A DNA stretch of 64,000 nucleotides from Datura wrightii (Eukaryota; Streptophyta; Magnoliopsida; Solanales; Solanaceae), in assembly GCA_035772735.1 (NCBI GenBank), contig JASDFA010000027.1:34020001-34084000 (forward strand). The letters are read 5' to 3'. Numbering within the stretch: the stretch's first letter is position 1; every line of letters begins with the position of its first letter. The translations under genes were made by a program, and so were the position numbers. The notes under the pieces were generated by a model. It saw only the letters and a program-made list of their open reading frames with translations. It had not been told where the DNA came from and ran no database searches. This document shows positions 11,503 through 23,529 of the stretch, in pieces.

Positions 11503-13990
11503 TGTAATGCCCTTGAAGGGCCTAAGAATAGACCTAGGAGTTGATGTTTGAAACTACAGAAAAACCTAGAATTTTGCACCAGGATAACTCGAGGTATGAA
11601 TCATCATAGGGACCTACGACTCGTGACTCGAATTGTGATGAATTTTGGGAGCATAAGGTCATGTCACGGGTGGTCCTACGAATCGTGACTCGTAGGTATG
11701 ACCCGTGCATAGGAGTCATGGTGAAATTCTCAGTGCTGCCAGAGTGAGTCATCATGGGTCATGGTACGACTCGTAAGATGTAGCAATGAGTCGTGATGAG
11801 GAGTCATCGGTAAGTCGTATTTGGTATGGGGGGATGATACCACGACTGACAGTACGACCCATAGGATGGTACTATGAGTCGTGGTATGCGAGTCGTGGCC
11901 AGGTTCAGAAGATTGAAAAGTGGAGAGGTGACCACGAGTCGTGACTTCATAGTACGACTCGTGGTCGGGGCCAGAACTATTTTGCAGGAAAATTTGATTG
12001 AAAAGTGAAGGGAAAATTCAATTTTTCTACGCTTTTGGACCCTAAACCACGTCGTTTTAGCTTCAGTTTTAGACATTTTAATGGGGGAAATGGGTTCTTT
12101 CCCTCATTCCCCACTAAGACTTCCAAGAAAAAGTACGGAGAGTTCCTCTGAGAGTATTTCATAGCAATAGCTAGGACATCCTTTTCTTCTCAGTTCCTCA
12201 AGGAAATTCTTTGAGTTTTTCACTAGGTATGTGGGAATTCAACAAGAGAATTTTCCTTCCCTCGTGTCCCCCAAAATCCTTCCATAATTTTCCCTATTAG
12301 TTTTTGCCCTGAGTTTTCGAATACGAATGAATTTTATGTTAATTGTCATTAATTTCTCCTAGAATAATATCCATGTTGGTTGTTCATATTATCTTCATCA
12401 ATTCCTAATTAAATTGCCAATGTTCGTACACAAGTAAATTGAAGCCCTAAATTCTCGCATAAAGGTTGTTTGCGTCTTAATTCCCCATTTAGTGAATGAA
12501 GCATGTTTTGGGCTAAAATTCCTTGTAATTCTTATTATATATTTGATGAGCAAATATCCCAACGATAAGAATGATTTTAAACTTTGTCAGATGAGATTTT
12601 TTTAATTCTTGAGAATTTGCCATATTATAGAAGTCCCGTGTTGTTGGAATAAGTTGAGTTCTCTATTAGATGCTTAGTAGTTCAGGTAAGTTAGAATGTT
12701 AAACCTCTTCAGAACTATTCAAAACTTGTCAACTGATCAGTTTGACTCCAGTCTTTTCCCGAGATGTTAGTGGTGCCTCCCAGTCATCAGAATCAGATTC
12801 AGAATATATTTTATTTGGTCCATTAGGTGGTCATGACATTCTAGTTATATAGCTCCGACCAGCCCAAGACCCCAGTTCAATTATCAGTTTGTTCTTTAGA
12901 CGATTACGATGCCTCCAGATAAGAAGCTCTGACCAGTCTTTGAACTCAACTTCCAAATATGGTCCTATACGATGCTCAAGGAAATCTCTGACAGTATCCT
13001 TGGGTCAATACAGTCTTGGGCCCCGGCATTGAGCTATCTGCTTGTCAGAAGTAGTAGTAATAGGAGTATCCGGTGGGAATAGGACATAGCACCAAAAGGG
13101 CCGGAGTTCCAGCACACCCAGGTTCCAGAACTACGTTACCACCGTAGGTTATATATTTACTAGGCCTCATGGCCCCCTTTGACAGTGATTCTCACAGTCC
13201 ATGCCTTTATACCCTATTAAGGTATATTGGGTCCTACCGATAGGGTGTATACATCGGACTCCACATCCAACTCATGTGGTTATATGTCGGTTATAGCCTC
13301 TCCTACTAGTCAGTACAGTTTACGCTCAGATTCATCAGTATAGATTAGTTCACTGCAGTACCTTAGACTCAATATTTCAGACATAAGGCATGTTTATAAC
13401 CATCGGCCAGGGTCATTTTGACCATATTAGTTTTATATCAGTCGATTCAGTTTTCAGCATTTCAATTGGTCATTTCATGTCATACCAGTTCAGTTACTAG
13501 TTCTTTCATGACATTCATGTTTCTCTCGCATGCTTAGTACATTCAAAGTACTGACGCATACTTTTATGTTGTATCGTTTCATGATACAGCTGCAAGTTCC
13601 CAGACCCAACATCGTTAGCCGTTGCGAGCCAGATACTCCTCTGCTGCAGTCGAAGTGTGAGTCCTCATCATTCGACGGCCTTGTTTTACTTTCTTTCAGT
13701 TGATTTAATATTTCAGTTAGACTTAGAGTTAGCTGGGGGCTTGTCCCAGCAACTCCTCAGTTAGATGGCTTTCAGACAGACATGGTTGTCATATTTTATC
13801 TGTATTATTCCAATGTTTTGAATTTTATATTTTCAGACTTGTCTTTCATAAATGTTTTATGATATTATTTTAAAGTTCCGTTGTGCATGTTTACTCAAAA
13901 TTCTTGTGAATGATAGATCAGGGGTTGACTTGGGGTCACTTGTGGCTTCAAGTACCGTGTTACGTCCAGGGTATAGGCTCGAGGCGTGAC
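11503..13990 (+). repeat. 3' LTR of element C
   Basis: About 2.5 kb, starting TGTAATGCCC and ending near GGCGTGAC (13990). Ordered blocks: palindrome-rich segment (11580-11970; for example ACCACGAGTCGTGA and ACGACTCGTGGT), AAACCACGTC motif (12044-12061), CTAGGTATGT donor-like site (GT at 12227), TAGCACC and GGGTGTATACATCGG blocks (13087-13262), GTACTGACGCAT (branch-point-like), ATGATACAG (AG at 13589) and GTGAGTCCTCAT (GT at 13657). The tandem C-like LTR at 9115 shares the first kilobase. Confidence 0.85.
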
Positions 13991-14214
13991 GGATTCTCTC
14001 TCCTAGACTGCCAAAGTTGTTGAGCCTTCTCAACCCTTTATAGGACTTCGGCTTGCTATTCTTCTGTTACTCCTTCCCAAACGGGAAGGTTGAATGGTTT
14101 GGTGTGGTTTTCCATATCCTGTTAGGACTCAAGAAAAAACAAAAATGTAAATCATGAAATAAGGACTACAAGAAGAATTTAAACACCATATTCCCCGACA
14201 ACAGTGCAAAAATT
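13991..14214 (-). mobile_element. Internal edge and primer-binding site of Athila-like element D
   Basis: At 14191-14209 the plus strand reads TTCCCCGACAACAGTGCAA. Its complement resembles the 3' end of tRNA-Asp, the primer used by Athila-type elements, and the same signature is better preserved in element 3 (23506-23523). It abuts the LTR terminus TGATCA at 14215. The bases to the left show no recognisable coding. Confidence 0.6.
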
Positions 14215-14564
14215 TGATCACGCCCAAATTACACCTCCCAATGAAGTATAAAGTGGTCGCTATTAAATATAGTAACCCAATTAGGTTGGGGTCGATCCCA
14301 CAGGAAATAGGGAAGAAATAATATGTTAATGATGAGTAAATCAATCTGTAGTCAATATATTGAAAGATGAGTTCCAAATAAAAGAAAAAGTAATTCTAGA
14401 TAGAGATTAATTGTTATCAAATTAATGAGACAAAATTAGAATTGTGTTCCTCATGATTTCATAATGTAGTAGGCTTGTTTTATTAGTGATTTATCCTGGT
14501 GAATTTTATGTAAGACTGACAATTAAGTTCATCTAACGTCTCTCCACTTATATAGATGAATTTT
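14215..14564 (-). repeat. LTR of element D, inner part (interrupted by element A)
   Basis: It starts TGATCACGCCC next to the primer site and contains AATTAGGTTGGGGTCGATCC, a type of sequence also found near the corresponding edge of the element 3 LTR (AAGTATCGATCCCAC). Element A is inserted at 14565; the LTR probably resumes at 33090. Confidence 0.6.
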
Positions 14565-15266
14565 TGTAACACCCTGAATGTTTAAGATCAGATTCCAGGC
14601 TTAAGAAAAGAAATCAGATAGAAGGTGGAATTTTTATGCATAACTAGTCGGGGAATGACTCGTAAGGAGACCCCACAAGTTGGTGTCTGACCCATGCGGA
14701 GCAGTTCATAGGTAAGGAAAAGTCCAGTGATAACGGACGACCTGATGAGTCGTCCTGCCTGGAAAAGACTCGTTAAGTCGGCCATTGGGTAGAGGCTAGA
14801 GTTCTTGGATAGGGTATCAGGTAGTGGGGATGACGGATGCAGACCACGAGTCATCGTGGCAGACCATGACTCGTGAAGTGAGTCGTCAGTTGAGTTGGGA
14901 AATTTTTAAGAATTTGGACAATGCACTCCATGACTCGATCCCCAAGAGTCGTTACCCAACCTCACGACTCATGGGGTGCTTTGTGGGGTCTGGCAGGGTG
15001 ATTTTTTCTATGAAATTTCAGGGGTGTTTTCGTAAAATCCTATGTTCCTAACTTTTAAACTACGTCATTTTGAGTATTATTTGGGACATTTTTAAGGGTT
15101 TCTTCTAGTCTAATTTCACATTATCTCAAGATACCCTCTCAAACCCTTCTTCCTCCTCTCTCTCAAGGTTCAAGGATCATTCAAGGGATTTTTCAAAGAC
15201 TTCAAGGTCAAGTTCAACTGGAAGATTCTTCGAAGAAGATGTGCGGGTTTCTTCAATAAGGATATT

Positions 15267-16679
15267 TTTTCGGTTGTTTCAGTAACTACACGCAAGTGCA
15301 CGTGGTCAATAAAGTAGTAAAGTGGCTTAAGTAAAGCCAAGTATCGATCCCACTGGGACTGAATTAAGGTAATAATCAACTTAAGTGTTAATGAACTCTA
15401 ACTTTAAAAATGCAGACAACCAATTAAACAATATTTGGAGAGTTTGAGTTTCCTAATTTATACAAATCTAAAACAAAATTATAAAGTGAGTCTGAACGAT
15501 AGTAATGAGCATGCTGAGGCTAACATGAACATGCAGGGAGTAATTTATCGATACAATTCAGTTAATCTTTCCTTCGGTTGCTAGTCAAGAATTATTGCCT
15601 ATGGATTGAAACTTTCGTATTCCACCCAACTTAAGAATCATGAACCTTCAACCTACATTTCTGTAATAAAAGAATTTCATGTTCTAGCCATACAAAACCG
15701 ATTCCTTAATTGACTAATATGACTTTCAGATATATTTCTATTCTGAATGTAAATCAATTCTCAATTTTCCCAAACTAAGAAGAGATCATATCCTACCAAT
15801 TCACAACTTTCCAATTTCTTTCCTTTTCAAGATAAAACTGTATTTTTTAGATATACATTAACATTGGCCAAACATTAATACAGTAAGAACAAGAATTGAT
15901 AGAACAACCATTGAAGAAAAGATGAAAACTAAATTGATCAACAATTACATTCCACTACAATTGTTCTTAACCTCAGCAAGAGGTAAATTTAGCCACTCAT
16001 TTGTGGATTAAACATCATCAAATGAGTATAAATCATACAAACAATTGAGATAAAAGAGAAAGAGATAGAGAAGAACCCTAGAATTTTCGTCCCCTCAACT
16101 GCTTGTAACCCACGTTCTTGATCAACCAAGTCAGAATAATTAAAAATAAACCTAAGTGTCCTATTTATACTAGTGGGAATTTTTCTCGGAATAACAAGCA
16201 ACGTGGCACGGAGTGTATCGCGGAGCACTCCCTTCGTGCCACGGTGCAAACGCGGACCCTCATTGGAAATTGATGTTCCAGGTAAATATATGCACCGTGC
16301 CACAGTGTGTATCGCGTGGCATTGCCTCCATGTCATAGAGGCAACGCGGACCTTCACTGGAATTTGCCAAAATAAATCTTTCGAGGCAGAGTGCCTCCAC
16401 GATGGCAGCGTGACATGGCTCCATCGCGGAGCCCCTATATTTGCTGTTTTTGCTTGACCTTTTCCACTGCTCGCTTCCGAGTGCATTCCCGATTTTTACC
16501 AACATGCATCTTAGCTTCCTAAAATTACATTTTTCCTGCAAAACAATACTAATCATTTTGGTTAGTATAAATTCACATTTTAACTACAAATCACATGAGA
16601 ATGCACACATAACGATAGATAAACAAGACGAAATGAAGCATTTGAGCATCACTTGGGCATATAATTTAGCCCAAGATCA
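15267..16679 (-). repeat. 3' LTR of element 3
   Basis: 1413 bp; the minus-strand start is TGATCTTGGG at 16679. The outer end at 15267 reads TTTTCGG where the other copy has TGTTCGG, so the terminal TG/CA is mutated. It contains a GC-rich cluster of GTGNCACGG and CGCGGAGC motifs (16200-16430). The first bases form an inverted repeat, CTTGGGC and GCCCAAG, separated by about ten bases. Confidence 0.93.
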
Positions 16680-16694
16680 CTTACCCCACACTTC
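16680..16694 (-). other. Polypurine tract of element 3
   Basis: The minus strand reads GAAGTGTGGGGTAAG just before the 3' LTR start. Two further copies of AAGTGTGGGG occur upstream in the element (18387-18397 and 19770-19780 on this strand). Confidence 0.75.
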
Positions 16695-18465
16695 AAACCT
16701 TGTTCATCCTCGAACAATACTCTCACATCTCATGCAATTGACACCCACGTATAGCTACTTTGGCTCGACAATTCAAGCTACGGTTATACCGATTATTTAC
16801 TATAGCAAATCATCAAGAAAACATGCATGGTCCCATCAATACCATGACATACACCACATTAAGATCTCCTAAACTCAAGAATCGACTCTCGATCTCGGCA
16901 AACTCATGCAAATCAACTGATCAAGACATCCGACACGAAATTCAATCTCTCGTCAAGCATATGCCCTCACAACACAAGAGAATTTCCCCCTTTTCAATCA
17001 TATGATTTCCGAAGCATTACATGTAGAGGTATATGAACACGATTTCGCTCACTCTCCCAAAGAATTCACATGCATCATGTCATGAACCATAAGATTTCCT
17101 CTAGTGTATTACTCCACTAATATAAGGACGTGTGATGTAAGATCACGTAGGACTTAACGGGTTGTAATGTAAGCTAAGGAACTAGTAAATACTGGGCTCA
17201 CCAATAATAGCAACTAGCTTCCTTAAGTGCTTTTCAATACATCCCACCATCATTATGGGCGTTGTTTCTTCTTTCGTCTTCCCTTTCTTGAATTTTTTTC
17301 TCTATTTTTGTTCCCATTTCTTTAAGCACACTCGACTTAATAACAAAGATTAGTTATACATCTTTATTTTCTTTAATTTCAGCAAGTGCATCCTTGACCT
17401 TTTCTTTACTTTCACCTCTTCCGCTTTTCCTTCCTTTTCACACTTCTCACTCCTTGACACTGTGGGAAAAATATTTTTTCTTGAGCACTTAAGAGTTTTG
17501 GATCAAATTCACGGCTAATGAAAAGAAGGGATTAAACTCGGTTTCTACCTCTTCAAAGAAAGAAAAAAATAGGCTAAAGGCTCAATGGGGCTAACTAGGA
17601 TGTACATTCAAGGTAGGTATGATAAGGAAAAAAAACTTTCGGTTTAATCAAAAAAATGCCTATATACTTTCCTACAATACACATCCTTAATTTCATTTCG
17701 CACACACACCAGGCAAGTTCTAGACACTTCACAATAGCATGGAATAATCAAAACCTCACCTCACACTCATTGCACATGCTCAACTCAAGACTTATTCACA
17801 GACTCTTCAATCAACTAATTACAAGAATTCAATATTACGCCTCAATCACACCGAATCGAACTCTATGGCCTAGCTATCTCAACATGTTTATACATTTGCA
17901 TGCTTTCATACAAATCATCTTCCCATCTTAATATCATGTACAACACGCAACAAGAATTCCAAACCATGAAGTAGCGACACGTTTGGGAAACAAACAAAAG
18001 AAAGAAAATAAAATAAAAGAAAAAAAAACTACTCCTATCGACTACATTTCGCTTAAGATGGTCGTCATCCATCCATCATAGGGAACAGTCACTATTTACG
18101 ACTTTAGTTCAATGGGACTATTCTCGGTAAAAGCACCGAAAACAAACGCCGAGAAACCCAATCATAAAATAATTCAACAAAAATTTTAAAAATATCGATA
18201 GAAACAAAAATATTTACACAACCATCTAACAACAACTCGACACAGCACACAACAGCTTAACATTCATTACAACACCGAATTACAGTACAGAACATACACA
18301 GGGTCATATTTTCCACAGGCACAACAACACAAAACATAAACAAAAACAAAAACAACAACGAAACATCCAGCACCTAACTACTCCCACCCCACACTTAAAC
18401 CAAACACTGTCCCTAGTGTTCACAAAATTCAATATATCACAAAGGTTGGTGGTGAAACTCCTTGA
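16695..18465 (-). other. Non-coding 3' region of element 3
   Basis: AT-rich sequence between the late ORF and the polypurine tract, with no open frame of credible coding character on either strand. It holds pyrimidine-rich stretches (17270-17480) and one extra polypurine-like site (18387-18397). Confidence 0.7.
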
Positions 18466-19687
18466 TCAATCGAAGTATTCAACTTCTTCATCAGGTGCCG
18501 TTGCCTCGTCTCCCATATCCGAATCGCCCCCGCTGTCCTCATCTGACTCAACATTCGAGTCCTCACGGCGTGTCTCCTCATCAGTGGGGACATCGTCATC
18601 TACAGGCTCCACAAAAGCTGGCCCCACTCGGCATAAAGCCCGGGCATTCTCGCCAAAGGGGTAATCTAGCTCGAGCTTCCCTAGCTCATCTTCTGTTGCT
18701 GGCCTCCCACCTATGCACAACTGCAGCATCTGCATCCCGTACATGTGGGCCATATATTGATCATCCCGAGCATGTCGCTCGACTAGTGTGAGAACTGGCC
18801 CGTGAGTGGTGTCGGGTGCCTTGGTTTTGCTGACGTCCATGGCACTCCTATCCATTTGAGGGATGTAGTCCAGGGGCCTCTTCCTCGATGTCGTGGCCCC
18901 TCAGGAATGTGGTAAGCAAACCACCGAATCCGTACCTGTGCCCTTGATGGAGTCGAGCTCTCTTCGTGGCAGAGATGATCACCGCCCCAACATTTATCTC
19001 CAGCCCTTTCATCAGGGCATAAACCAAGCACACTCGATCCCGGGTGACATCTGTCAAGTGCACCCCCGGGATCAGGCAGGAACACACAATTTTGAGCCAA
19101 ATCCTGGCTTCCCTATTCATTTGAGAGTAAGGCAATGTCTGATGGTAGCCCCTCTCCTTGTGCCTGCTCCACCGCGCTGTCGAATGGGCTCCACACAGAG
19201 TGCGTCCGATATCCGCATAAGGTGAATTTATGTTCAGCTGCCTGAGTACATGGGCGTCTATATCACGCGCCCCCAAGATGGCATTCAGGTGATGGGGCTC
19301 AAAGGTGACAACCTGCCCCCTTATCTTGACGGTGTGACTGCGGATTGTCGGGTTCCAATTAGCATAGAACTCCCGAATCAGATGGAGATTGCACTCCTTG
19401 GGCTCTTCAAAGTTGAAGTTCATCCCAGCAGTGTTAATCCGATGTACGATTCTAGGGAATTCCTGTGCCAGCGGATCCCTTGCAATGTGCTCCTCAGGGA
19501 AGTATTTGGTCTCTTTATGTTTTGCATACCATTTCTTCCCTTTGTCAGTCACCCATCGGTTTCCGTATTGACGGCGTTGGCTGCACGGAACTGCTGGTGC
19601 TGCTGGAACTGCTATTCCCAACCTGATTCTTTTTCTACCGGCGCCCGATGTAGATGGGCCCTTTCCCTTGTCTTGCCTGTCTGACAT
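18466..19687 (-). pseudogene. Element 3 late ORF: putative plant transposon protein domain (frameshifted)
   Basis: The main frame starts at ATG 19687 and reads 279 residues, ending at 18848. A basic, Ser/Gly-rich start (MSDRQDKGKGPSTSGAGRKR) is followed by a globular region with FPRIVHRINTAGM, REFYANWNP and LNAILGARD, as in the uncharacterised plant transposon protein family often found in the env-like position of Athila relatives. The downstream frame (18855-18466) continues the protein and ends in a very acidic tail rich in Asp/Glu. The two are offset by one base at a run of four Cs near 18873, so the copy is probably broken by a single insertion. Function is unknown; I see no transmembrane segment or signal peptide, so an envelope role has no support here. 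Confidence 0.75.
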
Positions 19688-20529
19688 TGTTCCTGTAACA
19701 TTGAACAGACGATCCCAATGTTATTCAAGTCAAAATTATCTTCGACTAAGGTTGGCTTGAGTTAGGCCACCCCACACTTAGTCTTTAGCCACAATTAAAA
19801 TAATTTGGCAAGACAATTATGCTTTTCCAATTTTTATCAATCAACATGCTTAGTGCATTCAGATAAGTCGATGGAATACTTACTATGTACTACTCAGACT
19901 TCGTACAACAAATCACAATATCACTATCGATTCCATTACATCACATAGCACTTCGCAAAAATAAATTTTTCTCAACAACCTATGCAATTCGACAATTTCA
20001 TTTTCCCGACAATTCCCTTGTCTACTTAGCATATTCAACCTTAATCACGACATAATTCGCATCACCCAACATGCACAACCCAAATGTTTTCACATTTTCA
20101 ACCAAATTTAGTTTCTTCCTATTCAAATTCTAACCCTAGCTACCAATTTCGCAAAAATTCAATCAAATATGCATTCATCGAGTTCACATATTCAAAACGA
20201 CACTATGAACATCAATCAATCAACATTTAAGTGAATTCAAACTTATTTACACTTAGGGCAAGGTTTACTCACCTCACATGCTTAAAAATTGAAAATTTAA
20301 GCAAAAATTGAGGTTAAGTTCAGGAACATACCTTTTATTCGATGAACTCGAAGAAAAGTTGAAGAAACTTCGTGCCTAGGTCTGTGTCACATTGGGGGAG
20401 GGGGGAATTTAGGGAGTTTGCCGCGGAAGGAATGGGAAATGGAGAAAAAATGAGGGAATTTAGGGTTAAAAGGGTATTTTTCACGCGGGTTACCCGGCGA
20501 CCCGGTGTGACCCGACGCGAATTACACCT

Positions 20530-20690
20530 CAACGTGTCACGGAGGGTAACGCGGAGCACCCCCTCTGTGACACGGAGCCATCGCCTAGGTGTTTTGGAAT
20601 TTGTAAAAATTCCAGAATTGGCTTCAACGTATCACAGTGGGTAACGCGGAGGCCCTCCTCCGTGACACGGAGCCAACGTATAGGCTCACT
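20530..20690. repeat. Cluster of CACGG/CCGTG inverted repeats in element 3
   Basis: Contains CGTGTCACGGAGGGTAACGC, GTGACACGGAGCC and the exact inverted repeat CTCCGTG-A-CACGGAG (about 20659-20673). The same motifs fill 16200-16430, 24460-24700 and 38170-38430 in the LTR copies, so an LTR-like segment seems to recur inside the element. Confidence 0.7.
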
Positions 20691-20830
20691 GTAATGCCAC
20701 TTTTTATTTTTTTATCTCACCTCAATTTTTTTCCTTTGCGATCCTTTGCATTTTTGCCATCCGTTCCACCCAAAAATCATCTCACAACAAGAAATTTGTT
20801 AGAATTCATAGGTTTCAAACACAACCACAA

Positions 20831-20882
20831 TTTTTTTTCTTTTTCTTTTTATTTTCCTTTTTTTCTCTTTTTTTTCCTTTTT
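20831..20882 (-). repeat. Long polypurine run (minus strand)
   Basis: 52 bases that are pyrimidine on the plus strand except for one A at 20851. It lies just after the gag-protease stop; it could be a slippage-grown tract or an internal priming site. No further evidence. Confidence 0.6.
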
Positions 20883-20971
20883 AACTAATTCTACTCTTCT
20901 ATTACAACAATTTCATGGGTTGCCTCCCGTACAGCGCCTGGTTTACCATCGCGACTTGACGTCATTAAAGC

Positions 20972-21732
20972 TTAATCATCTCCTAGAGTGACGGACGTCT
21001 TCTTCTGAATAACGTCCTCACCCCTATAATGCTTACACCGCTGCCCATTGACTGAGGAAATGGCACTTTGATCTTCTTGCCATAACTCCAGTTTTGGTGT
21101 GTCCTCAATCGCTGCTATTCCCCCTGGATCTCGAGAATCAACAATCTGAACAAATTCTGCTTGGTCAAGCACATTGATTGCTGACAACTCATCATATATG
21201 GACGGAAGCTTCGTGGCCTTGTATACATCAAATACCTCCACCTTGTCATGCGCCTGCATGGTTAGCTGCCCTGCAACTACATCAATCAACGCTTTTCCGA
21301 TTGCCAAGAAAGGATGTCCCAAAATAAATGTGACTTCTGCATCCGGCTCAACATCCAGAACAATAAAATCTACTGGAAAGATAAGGGAGCCCACTTGCAC
21401 CAACACGTCCTCCACAATGCCATCTGGTCTAGCTAAAGAATGGTCCGCTAAATGCAAGATCACTGTAGTTGGTCTAGGACTGCCCAGCCCCAACTTCTTG
21501 AACACCGATTCGGCATCAAGTTAATACTCGCTCCCAAATCGCATAATCCGCGAGCTCGGATACTTTGCCCAATTGTGATTTGAATTGTAAAGCTCCCAGG
21601 GTCCTTGAGCTTTGTTGGCAACCTGTTCTGTATCCGGGAAGTGCACTCCTCAGTCAGCGCCACCGTAGCATACTCCGTCAATCTGCTTTTGTTAGCTACA
21701 ATGTCCTTGATATACTTTGCATACTTCGGCAC
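20972..21732 (-). pseudogene. Element 3: aspartic protease of Athila type (frameshifted)
   Basis: Two overlapping frames, 21732-21460 and 21505-20972, make up the domain. The first carries RLPTKLKDPGSFTI and the active-site loop LCDLGASINLMP, where D-x-G is the catalytic motif; the second continues with FKKLGLG, FIVLDVEPD and ILGHPFLA, the conserved second half. One indel near 21500 separates them. The frame ends at 20972 and no RT follows. The enzyme would process Gag and other products in virus-like particles. Confidence 0.85.
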
Positions 21733-23405
21733 TCCATGAAAACATCAACAAGAGGTAAATTAATGTGTACCTGTTTAAGCACCTCCATGAACTTTTTGAA
21801 ACAAACTTCCTCCTTGTGTTTCTTTAATCTTTGAGGGAACGGAGGTGGTGGTCTTTCTGCTTCAGCTGCCTTCTCCTCCCCCCTCTCATCATCCTGTTCC
21901 CTCTCTTTCTCCATTGCTCCTGACTGCTGAGGTGGTCTTTCTGGTTCCACCTCCTTGAGTTGTAAACCACTCCTTGTGGTCACTGCATTTACTTGCTTGG
22001 GATTTGGGTTAGTGTCACTCGATAGTCCTCCTCTTGACCTGGTGTTTTGAGCTCCAGCTAGTTGTCCAAACTGGTACTCCAACGCCTTTGTAGCTAACTG
22101 ATTGTTCTTTACTTTTGCTGCCAATTTCACATAATCAGCCTGCAATTGAGCTTGGTTAGCTATCATTGTTTTAAAAATTTCCTCAATGCTGGGTGGTGGT
22201 GGTGGAGGAGGTGCATTGTTGCTTCTATATTGCACACCCTGATTCGAACTCTGCCCTTGATGGCTGTTACTACCCCAAGAGAAATTCGGATGATTCCTCC
22301 AATTCGAGTTGTAGTTGTTGCCATACTATTGGTGATTATTTCTCTGTACATTCCCCCACAAAGTTCACTGAATCTAGATTTGTCCCACAACACTCAGCTG
22401 AGTGTTCATTACTACCGCATACTTCACACCAAAATTGCTGCACTACATTAACTGGGGCTTGAGGTTGATTGAAGCTCATATTGCTGAAGTGGGTGTTAAG
22501 TTGATTTTGCGGTGCAGCTATCTGTGCAACTATAGCTGTAAAACCATCCACTTCCATGACTCATGCTGCTTTCCTTGTTCCTCCTCTAGAAGAGTCCGCA
22601 TTCCACTCTGGATTTCCCTGCGAAATATGATTTAACAAAGTATACAACTCCTCATAAGTCTTTTCTAATGATTTTCCCCAGCTGCTGAGTCTAGAAAAAT
22701 TTTTGTGTTGGGTTCCAAACCCTCTATGAAAGTATGTACCAACACATCATTGGACTGGTGATGGTGAGGACAATCCCTTAACAGTGATTTGAACCTTTCC
22801 CAAGCTTGATACAGATTCTCCCCCTCTCTTTGTTTAAAACATAGAATCTGACTTCTAAGTCTTGCTGTTTTCCCGGACGGAAAGAACGTATCAAAAGTTT
22901 TCTTGCAAGATCATCCCAAGTGGTGATAGAGTTAGGTGGTTCAGCTTTCAACCACCTCTTTGCTTCCCCCAATAATGAAATTGGGAATAATGTAAGCCTT
23001 ACGTAGTCGTATGACACTCCAGCGGGACTGTAAGTATCACTTATCTCCAAAAAGTTTTGGAGATGTTGTTGTGGATCTTCATGAGGGAGACCTGTGAATT
23101 GCCCACTGGTGTGCAACAATTGCACCATGTTCTGTTTAAGCTCAAACCTCCCTCCTGGCTCTGGTCTGCGAATACTTGATGTAACATTGTTAGCATGTGG
23201 GATTGCCACTTCGCGAACCGGCCTAGCTGCCATTTCCTCGGGCACTAACACTGCCCTCACAAGTGGTGGATTCTGCTGTTGCTCCAGGATTGTTTGTCTG
23301 AGCAACTGCAGTTTTCTCTCTAGAGCTTCCCATCTTTGATGATTGAACTGTCTTTCCGGCTCTAAGTATGAATCCACCAGCTCCTTGTCTCTTGCCAGTG
23401 TTCAA
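21733..23405 (-). pseudogene. Element 3: Gag (frameshifted)
   Basis: The frame begins around 23377-23405. Residues encoded at 23377-22778 include GGRFELKQNMVQLL, FLEISDTYS and LGEAKRWL, the core of the retrotransposon Gag family. After frame breaks near 22790 and 22690 the protein continues through a zinc knuckle C-x2-C-x4-H-x4-C (CEVCGSNEHSAECC, about 22410-22450), a proline run (PPPPPPP, about 22200) and a charged tail. Several stops (for example near 22335 and 22560) make it non-functional. Gag would form the particle and package RNA. Confidence 0.85.
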
Positions 23406-23505
23406 CAGAATTCAATATCTGCAAAAGACAGGCTAAAATCAAGATGTCAGCACTTATATAGAAATTGTAAACTAACACTAAGAAAAAGATTTTACCAATT
23501 GCCAG

Positions 23506-23523
23506 TCCCCGGCAACGGCGCCA
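23506..23523 (-). other. Primer-binding site of element 3 (tRNA-Asp type)
   Basis: The plus strand TCCCCGGCAACGGCGCCA equals a tRNA-Asp 3' end, so the minus-strand element RNA would pair with it to start first-strand DNA synthesis. It lies a few bases inside the 5' LTR edge at 23530. Confidence 0.9.
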
Positions 23524-23529
23524 AAAACT

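Larger units (their letters stand above)
19688..20971 (-). other. Non-coding middle of element 3, where RT and integrase would be expected
   Basis: No polymerase or integrase motifs on either strand. It contains inverted-repeat motifs related to those in the LTR (20530-20690), a long minus-strand polypurine run (20831-20882) and the GGGTTGCCTCCC segment just after the protease stop (about 20918), which is commonly seen downstream of gag-pol in Athila-type elements. A third AAGTGTGGGG motif lies at 19770-19780. Confidence 0.75.

Noticed and set aside
16173..16556. Open frames on both strands in the element 3 LTRs (also 24253-24750)
   Set aside because: They arise from the GC-rich repeated CACGGAG motifs, are present in LTR copies in different frames and show no domain.
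18466..18791. Plus-strand open frames over 18416-19684
   Set aside because: They lie opposite the late ORF of element 3, which has clear family resemblance on the minus strand; the plus-strand frames are shadows.
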